Origin: Oscillospiraceae bacterium | Lineage (GTDB): Bacteria > Bacillota > Clostridia > Oscillospirales > Ruminococcaceae | Assembly (NCBI GenBank): GCA_009782665.1 | Contig: WRIP01000002.1 | Span: forward strand, 1-29,448 | DNA: 29,448 nt | Direction of reading: 5' to 3' | Part shown: in pieces, positions 25,393-29,448 of the stretch | How positions within the stretch are numbered: the stretch's first letter is position 1 | Layout: each line of letters starts with the position of its first letter | Translations under genes and position numbers: made by a program | The notes under the pieces: generated by a model | Seen by the model: only the letters and a program-made list of their open reading frames with translations | What the model was told of the DNA's origin: nothing | Databases searched by the model: none

Positions 25393-26706
25393 CTATCCCT
25401 TTACATTCTTGATTATATCCTCGATGGTACCTCTCAATCTCGTATCACTGAGGATGAGGCTGGATATACGCTTAAGCGCATGGGTTACGGTCGAATGATT
25501 TCGACCTGAGAACTCAAACCCGATGTCTTCCATGGTCAGCGGGGTGACCTCTCTGAGGACATACATCGCCACCTGTCGGGTGAAAGAGATATCTGAATCG
25601 CGACGGCTGCTCTTTATGTCTTCAACCGAATTGCCGAAGGTTCTGCTTACCTCTTCGAGCACCTTCTCGACGGTGACGGGGATCGGTCGATGTTCTTGTT
25701 GGATATCCTTTATCGCACTCTGAGCACTTAAGATGGTCGGTGGGACATCGTCGATTATCCTGTGAGCATTAATCCGATTTACGATACCCTCCAACTGACG
25801 AATATCTTCCTTTACCTGATTTGCAATAAACTCGGCGACATCAAGAGGCATCTCAAAGTTCAGCATGCTGGCTTTTCGTAGTAATATTGAGATACGGGTT
25901 TCGAGATCCGGTGCTTGAATATCGGCGATAAGACCCCATTCGAAACGGGTACGCATCCGTTCCTCGAGAGATTTTATCTCTTTTGGGGGACGATCCGAGG
26001 CTAGTACTATCTGTTTAGCACTTCGATAGAGTTCATTAAAGGTATGGAAGAACTCTTCCTGGGTGGATTCCTTTCCGCCGATGAACTGTATATCATCAGC
26101 TAACAGTACGTCGGCACTCCTGTATTTGTCGTGAAAGTGGCTTGTATCTCCCATCGAGATAGCCCTAATCAGTTCATTGGTAAAATTCTCTCCTTCGACA
26201 TAGACCGTTTTGTATCTCGGTCGGGTCTGCTCGATTTCATTCTTGATTGCCATCAACAGATGGGTCTTTCCCAACCCGGAAGCTCCGTAGATGAACAGCG
26301 GGTTATATGCTCCCGAAGGATTTGCGGCAACTGCTTGTGCCGCGGCATGAGCAAACTTATTGGTTGCACCTACGATGAAGTTATCGAAGGTGTATGTATA
26401 ATCGCCGGAGACAGGTTGCTGAGGTTGTTCCGGAGGTGAATCGACGATATTGATACCGGTATCCCGACTGATAATTCGGATATCGACCGAAAACCCCAAC
26501 AGTTTCTCAAATTCTTCTGCAAGCGGTACGAGATATCGCTCCTCGACAATACCCTTCTGAAAATCGGTACTGACCGACAGCGTGACGATACCCTCGGTAA
26601 AGGAGACAGGTTCGATTCCACGAATAAACAGATTGAAGGTAGTCTCAACCATGGTGTTCTGCAGAGCGGCTGCAACTGAAGCATAGATTTGTTCAAATGA
26701 TTCCAT
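25393..26706 (-). CDS. dnaA: Chromosomal replication initiator DnaA
   Basis: DnaA binds origin boxes, forms an ATP-dependent filament and opens the duplex. I place the start at 26706 (437 aa) because GAGGAG stands a few bases upstream; the longer frame to 26766 has no such site and adds 20 non-conserved residues. Domain I is MESFEQIYAS to about 80. The AAA+ domain has Walker A GASGLGKTHL (141-150), Walker B LLADDIQF (201-208) and the RQLEGIVNRI sensor region. Domain IV has SSRRDSDISFTRQVAMYVLRE and FSGRNHSTVTHALKRI. In the latter, N403 replaces the aspartate of the usual GRDHTTV and Ser replaces the first Thr. Promoter at 26813-26841. Confidence 0.97.
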   Translation of the reverse strand: MESFEQIYASVAAALQNTMVETTFNLFIRGIEPVSFTEGIVTLSVSTDFQKGIVEERYLVPLAEEFEKLLGFSVDIRIISRDTGINIVDSPPEQPQQPVSGDYTYTFDNFIVGATNKFAHAAAQAVAANPSGAYNPLFIYGASGLGKTHLLMAIKNEIEQTRPRYKTVYVEGENFTNELIRAISMGDTSHFHDKYRSADVLLADDIQFIGGKESTQEEFFHTFNELYRSAKQIVLASDRPPKEIKSLEERMRTRFEWGLIADIQAPDLETRISILLRKASMLNFEMPLDVAEFIANQVKEDIRQLEGIVNRINAHRIIDDVPPTILSAQSAIKDIQQEHRPIPVTVEKVLEEVSRTFGNSVEDIKSSRRDSDISFTRQVAMYVLREVTPLTMEDIGFEFSGRNHSTVTHALKRISSLILSDTRLRGTIEDIIKNVKG

Positions 26707-26812
26707 GATTCTCCTCATAAAAGGGTGTCGGGGTATAGTTCGTTTAAGCGGATAGGATAGATACAAAAGGGTGGTCGTAATTAGATGTTTTTACTCGTCA
26801 AATACCCTTTCA

Positions 26813-26841
26813 AGTATAGCAGTTTTCCCAGCTTTATGCAA
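26813..26841 (-). promoter_or_regulatory. Sigma-A promoter of dnaA
   Basis: On the minus strand TTGCAT (26836-26841), a 17-nt spacer and TATACT (26813-26818). Transcription would start about 100 nt before the dnaA ATG. No perfect DnaA box overlaps it, so autoregulation is not evident. Confidence 0.75.
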
Positions 26842-27095
26842 CTTAATCGGCGCATTTAAGCCTTGCTACAGAAGCGAAAAAATCGTTCTGTCAACCGGTA
26901 TGCTTTTGGCAAGAAATTTCTTGATTCTATCTGTATAAACTGTATCTTACGAGCGAAAATCATGGAGAAAATGACTATTGGTCGAATGGATATTGACAGA
27001 TCCTAAATGACTAAATCAGGAGGATAGGTTTCCTGAATACATTGGCAGTTCCACATCAGTAGCATCCGTTAACGCAGTTATCGTCGGAAGATTTG

Positions 27096-27125
27096 TTGAC
27101 ATAAATCCTTCAGTTATACTATACT
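27096..27125 (+). promoter_or_regulatory. Sigma-A promoter of the rpmH operon
   Basis: A consensus TTGACA (27096-27101) and TATACT (27120-27125) with an 18-nt spacer. The leader to rpmH is about 60 nt. Confidence 0.8.
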
Positions 27126-27192
27126 TGTAACCTGCAGTGCAAAGAACATTCTATGTTGTTTGTAATGTATATATATATTGAAAGGAAAGACC

Positions 27193-27330
27193 ATGGGTAA
27201 GCCAACATATCATCCGAAAAAACGTGCTCGTAAACGTGAGCATGGTTTTATGAAGAGAATGCGCACCAAAGGTGGAAGAAAGATACTGTCACGACGTCGT
27301 GCAAAAAACCGTAAAACACTGAGCGCATAG
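27193..27330 (+). CDS. rpmH: Large ribosomal subunit protein bL34
   Basis: A 45-aa, very basic protein, MGKPTYHPKKRARKREHGF and then MKRMRTKGGRKILSRRRAK with the LSA end, the normal size and composition of L34. The KPTYHPKKR start and the Met in HGFMKRM, where Arg is usual, are mild variants. AAGGAAAG precedes the ATG by a few bases. It is the first gene of the rpmH-rnpA-yidD-yidC operon and part of the conserved origin order. Confidence 0.96.
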   Translation: MGKPTYHPKKRARKREHGFMKRMRTKGGRKILSRRRAKNRKTLSA

Positions 27331-27337
27331 CATTTCA

Positions 27338-27685
27338 ATGAAACAAAAGACACAAAAGAAAAATATGCTGAATAAGAATTTCCAGTTTCAGCAGGTATAT
27401 CGAAAGGGACAGAGTTATGTAGCGCCGACCGTTGTCACATACATTCTGTCCAAACCTCGAGGTCAGGTACGTTACGGAATTACGGCCAGTAAGAAGATTG
27501 GCGGTGCTGTTGACCGAAACCGAGCGAGAAGGGTTATAAGAGCGGCACTTTCAGAACTGTTGCCGGATATAGACGGAGCATACGATCTGGTATTTGTTGC
27601 ACGTAAGGCAACCATTACTACCAAATCCCACCATCTGTATTCCGTATTACATAGTCAGTTTACAAAGGCCGGAATCATCCGATAG
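27338..27685 (+). CDS. rnpA: Ribonuclease P protein component
   Basis: RnpA binds the catalytic RNase P RNA and helps mature tRNA 5' ends. The product of up to 115 aa has the early VYRKGQSYVAP strand, the central YGITASKKIGGAVDRNRARR block with the RNP motif (RNRARR), and the YDLVFVARKA strand of the family. The ATG at 27338 lies 7 nt after rpmH and lacks a clear ribosome site; an internal ATG at 27365 (MLNKNFQFQQVYRKG) is a plausible alternative, giving 106 aa and a more typical N terminus. The 3' end is 9 nt from yidD. Confidence 0.95.
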   Translation: MKQKTQKKNMLNKNFQFQQVYRKGQSYVAPTVVTYILSKPRGQVRYGITASKKIGGAVDRNRARRVIRAALSELLPDIDGAYDLVFVARKATITTKSHHLYSVLHSQFTKAGIIR

Positions 27686-27694
27686 GTGAGTTAG

Positions 27695-27964
27695 TTGATA
27701 AGAAGATTACTACTAAAACTCATCGGTGCTTACAGAAAGCATATATCACCGGGTTTGGGAAGCAACTGTCGCTTCATACCTACCTGTTCGGAATATGCAT
27801 ATGAAGCTATTGAAAGATTCGGACCTGTCAAAGGTTCTTTCTTAGCGGTAGCTAGAATATTACGATGTAATCCTCTCAACCGCAACTACGGTTATGATCC
27901 GGTACCGGAAAATGGTGAGAGGGTTCGGTTTGGTATAAGGAGAAAATATGGCCGGGATATTTAG
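27695..27964 (+). CDS. yidD: Membrane protein insertion efficiency factor YidD
   Basis: An 89-aa protein with an amphipathic N terminus (MIRRLLLKLIGAYRKHISP), the CRFIPTCSEYAYEAIERFG core with three family cysteines counting the later RCNP, and an NYGYDPVPE ending. YidD assists YidC-dependent membrane insertion. The start is TTG at 27695, supported by AGGTGAG upstream. Its 3' end overlaps the yidC start by 17 nt, so the two are probably translationally coupled. Confidence 0.95.
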   Translation: MIRRLLLKLIGAYRKHISPGLGSNCRFIPTCSEYAYEAIERFGPVKGSFLAVARILRCNPLNRNYGYDPVPENGERVRFGIRRKYGRDI

Positions 27965-29066
27965 TTATATAAGCAGCATCTTTGCATATCCGCTGGGATA
28001 TATCATGCAATGGTGTTATCTTTTAGTTAATGACGTGATGAAACTACCGGTGGCATACGTCTTTGCGTTGTTCCTGTTCACATTTGTCACAAAATTACTG
28101 TTGTTTCCGTTATCTCTGAAACAACAGCGTTCTTCAGCGGTCATGCAAGCCTACCAACCGCTCATGAATGAAATCAACCAGAAGTATGCGGATAACCCTA
28201 AGAAAAGACAGGAAGAGCTGACCAAGATGCAGCAGGAGTACGGATATAATCCCTCTGCCGGATGTCTACCGCTGTTGATACAATTCCCCATTATCTTCGG
28301 ATTGGTTGAGGTTGTATATAAACCTTTGACATATATGATTCGAGTTCCTAAAGAAATATTAGAACTCTTCAGTGATAAAGCCCGTGAACTCACATTAGCA
28401 GCCGGGGGGACGGTGAACGAAAGATACATCGAAACTACCATCATCGAGAAGGTGAAGACGGTGGTGCAGGAGTTTCTTTCACTTGGCAGCAGTTCTAGTT
28501 ATTCATCCACCGAGGTTGCTGAGCAGATCTCAAAAATCGAGGGGTTAGATCTGTCCATAGGATCCCTCAACCTGTGGGAGACTCCCAAACTAGAATGGTC
28601 TCTCATGTTGTTGATACCGGTATTCTCTATCCTTTCGGTAATTGTCTCCTCTTTGATCTCTCAATGGGCCATTCGCGGACAGAGTGACCGAAATAAGGGT
28701 ATGCAGACCACCAACATTGTCATGATAGCCGTGTCCACCGTTATGTTCGGAACAATGTCTTTCTCCTTCCCCGCTGCGTTTGGGTTGTACTGGGGTTTCT
28801 CCAATATCGTTACGATAATCCAATCTGCAATACTGAGAAAGGTTGTTAATGCCGATACCATCCGCAAGGAAGCAGAGGATAAGATAGAGGAAAAGAAGAA
28901 GGCACAGAAGGCTACCAAGGTGGTCAAGGTTACCGATAAGGCGGGGCAGACCCAGGAAAAGGAAATGGCAGCAGACGAACTGGCGAGATACCGTCTACAA
29001 AAAGCTCGAGAGATGGACGATAAAAGATACGATATGATGGCTTCATCGGATGATGACGAGGACTAG
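27948..29066 (+). CDS. yidC: Membrane protein insertase YidC/OxaA
   Basis: YidC inserts and folds membrane proteins with or without Sec. The 372-aa product is the Gram-positive form without the large outer domain, but it lacks an obvious lipoprotein signal. A helix near 35-55 (AYVFALFLFTFVTKLLLFPL) leads to the cytoplasmic KQQRSS hairpin with MQEEYG-like MQQEYGYNP (around 100), then GCLPLLIQFPIIFGL, a long inserted outer loop, and two or three more helices. The basic groove residue, Arg in most YidC proteins, appears to be K49. The C-terminal tail is strongly charged (EDKIEEKKKAQK, then KVTDKAGQ and an acidic end). AAGGAG precedes the ATG inside yidD. Confidence 0.95.
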   Translation: MAGIFSYISSIFAYPLGYIMQWCYLLVNDVMKLPVAYVFALFLFTFVTKLLLFPLSLKQQRSSAVMQAYQPLMNEINQKYADNPKKRQEELTKMQQEYGYNPSAGCLPLLIQFPIIFGLVEVVYKPLTYMIRVPKEILELFSDKARELTLAAGGTVNERYIETTIIEKVKTVVQEFLSLGSSSSYSSTEVAEQISKIEGLDLSIGSLNLWETPKLEWSLMLLIPVFSILSVIVSSLISQWAIRGQSDRNKGMQTTNIVMIAVSTVMFGTMSFSFPAAFGLYWGFSNIVTIIQSAILRKVVNADTIRKEAEDKIEEKKKAQKATKVVKVTDKAGQTQEKEMAADELARYRLQKAREMDDKRYDMMASSDDDED

Positions 29067-29071
29067 AATAT

Positions 29072-29100
29072 TTGTGTAAAGGATAAAACTGATATATAAT
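29072..29100 (+). promoter_or_regulatory. Possible promoter of jag
   Basis: A perfect -10 TATAAT (29095-29100) with a weak -35 TTGTGT (29072-29077) at 17 nt. It lies just after the yidC stop and would give a leader of about 110 nt containing a small hairpin, CCTTTC/GAAAGG, near 29191-29213. Confidence 0.4.
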
Positions 29101-29218
29101 ACTCATGGAAAGATCCTTCTACAATTATCCTTCTCAAACATATTATATTTAAGGTAAGAGGTGAGCCCTAACCGGTTCTGCCTTTCCTAATACACAAGAA
29201 AGGAAGCCGCTTAATACG

Positions 29219-29448
29219 ATGCAGGAAATAATAATGACGGGCAAAACCGTTGAAGAAGCCGTTGAAGCAGCCTGCGCCTCGCTTGAACTCCCCCGGGACG
29301 AAGTAAGTTATGAAGTGTTAGAAATACCTCAAAAACGCATTTTTGGTTCTTCTTTAGCTAAGGTTAGAGTTTATGCTGAAAAAGATGATTTTGCGATTAA
29401 TGAGCTGTTTTCCGGGTCATCGAAAGAGTCAAAAGAACAAAATGTCAG
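29219..29448 (+). CDS. jag: RNA-binding protein Jag/KhpB (5' part, runs off the window)
   Basis: The visible 76 residues begin MQEIIMTGKTVEEAVEAACA and continue with ELPRDEVSYEVLEIPQKRIFG and KVRVYAEK, the Jag N-terminal domain (Jag_N). The KH and R3H domains expected downstream lie outside the window. Jag (KhpB) partners with KhpA in RNA binding and influences cell elongation and division in Firmicutes. It follows yidC as usual in this order, here after a 152-nt gap. The ribosome site is weak: AGGAAG lies about 13 nt before the ATG. Confidence 0.93.
   Translation, partial: MQEIIMTGKTVEEAVEAACASLELPRDEVSYEVLEIPQKRIFGSSLAKVRVYAEKDDFAINELFSGSSKESKEQNV

Larger units (their letters stand above)
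26767..27192. other. Intergenic region between divergent dnaA and rpmH
   Basis: This 426-nt stretch has no supported gene. It holds the dnaA promoter (26813-26841), the rpmH promoter (27096-27125) and a weak 6-bp hairpin TCAGGA/TCCTGA (27016-27036). I found no TTATCCACA box and no dense TGTTGAAAA-type cluster, unlike the dnaA-dnaN gap, so unwinding is more likely on the other side of dnaA. Confidence 0.6.

Noticed and set aside
26707..26766. Longer N-terminal extension of DnaA
   Set aside because: The extra 20 residues are not DnaA-like, and a clear GAGGAG site supports the ATG at 26706.
26993..26998. A second TTGACA in the dnaA-rpmH gap
   Set aside because: No -10-like hexamer stands 16-18 nt downstream; the promoter at 27096-27125 is much better.
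26767..27192. Canonical DnaA boxes between dnaA and rpmH
   Set aside because: No TTATCCACA or one-mismatch form found on either strand; single TTGTTGACA and TTCCACA fragments are within chance.
1..29448. CRISPR arrays, rRNA genes, riboswitches, prophage genes
   Set aside because: No regularly spaced repeats, no rRNA segments, no leader resembling a known riboswitch and no phage-type gene were seen.

Overview
The window is the replication-origin region of a Gram-positive chromosome, most likely a low-to-moderate GC member of the Clostridia. The order rpmH-rnpA-yidD-yidC-jag on one side and dnaA-dnaN-recF-remB-gyrB-gyrA on the other, remB itself, consensus sigma-A promoters, strong Shine-Dalgarno sites and an ATP-saving PPDK all fit this. 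The LPLWGK form of the GyrB TOPRIM region and the GDASVYD form of the GyrA QRDR are what I associate with Oscillospirales-type Clostridia, but genus cannot be fixed from this window.

Layout. 1-9131: accessory and metabolic genes: pncB and a large DUF6311-type membrane protein (+), an EamA/DMT transporter (-), a small putative papain-like protein (+), a dapA-family aldolase/synthase with a PanE-family reductase (-), a MATE transporter (+), and a tRNA-Met/tRNA-Glu pair behind a perfect consensus promoter. 9132-9789: no intact gene, but a 0.42-kb internally deleted IS1595/ISXO2-type element with both terminal inverted repeats. 9790-12190: glmU-prs operon (-). 12420-16561: ppdK and a very divergent enolase homologue (+). 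16657-25121: dnaN-recF-remB-gyrB-gyrA plus a PMT/ArnT-like membrane glycosyltransferase (-). 25122-25392: the dnaA-dnaN gap, with a dense cluster of DnaA-box-like 9-mers, a DnaA-trio run and an AT-rich stretch, the likely unwinding site. 25393-26706: dnaA (-). 26767-27192: divergent dnaA and rpmH promoters. 27193 to the right edge: rpmH, rnpA, yidD, yidC and the start of jag (+).

How it works together. Genes flanking the origin mostly point away from it, with replication. The exceptions, head-on to the leftward fork, are pncB, the DUF6311 gene, the papain-like gene, the MATE gene, the tRNAs, ppdK and the enolase homologue. prs makes PRPP, which PncB uses for NAD salvage; GlmU makes UDP-GlcNAc for the wall; PPDK interconverts PEP and pyruvate. 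The enolase homologue next to it keeps the metal triad and catalytic lysine but has lost several other catalytic residues, so the organism probably has a second, normal enolase or this protein does something else.

Most of the window is ordinary core genome. The points most worth checking are the divergent enolase, the non-canonical DnaA-box cluster with a matching change in the DnaA recognition helix, the decayed insertion element, and a small hydrophobic reading frame directly after ppdK in its own frame.
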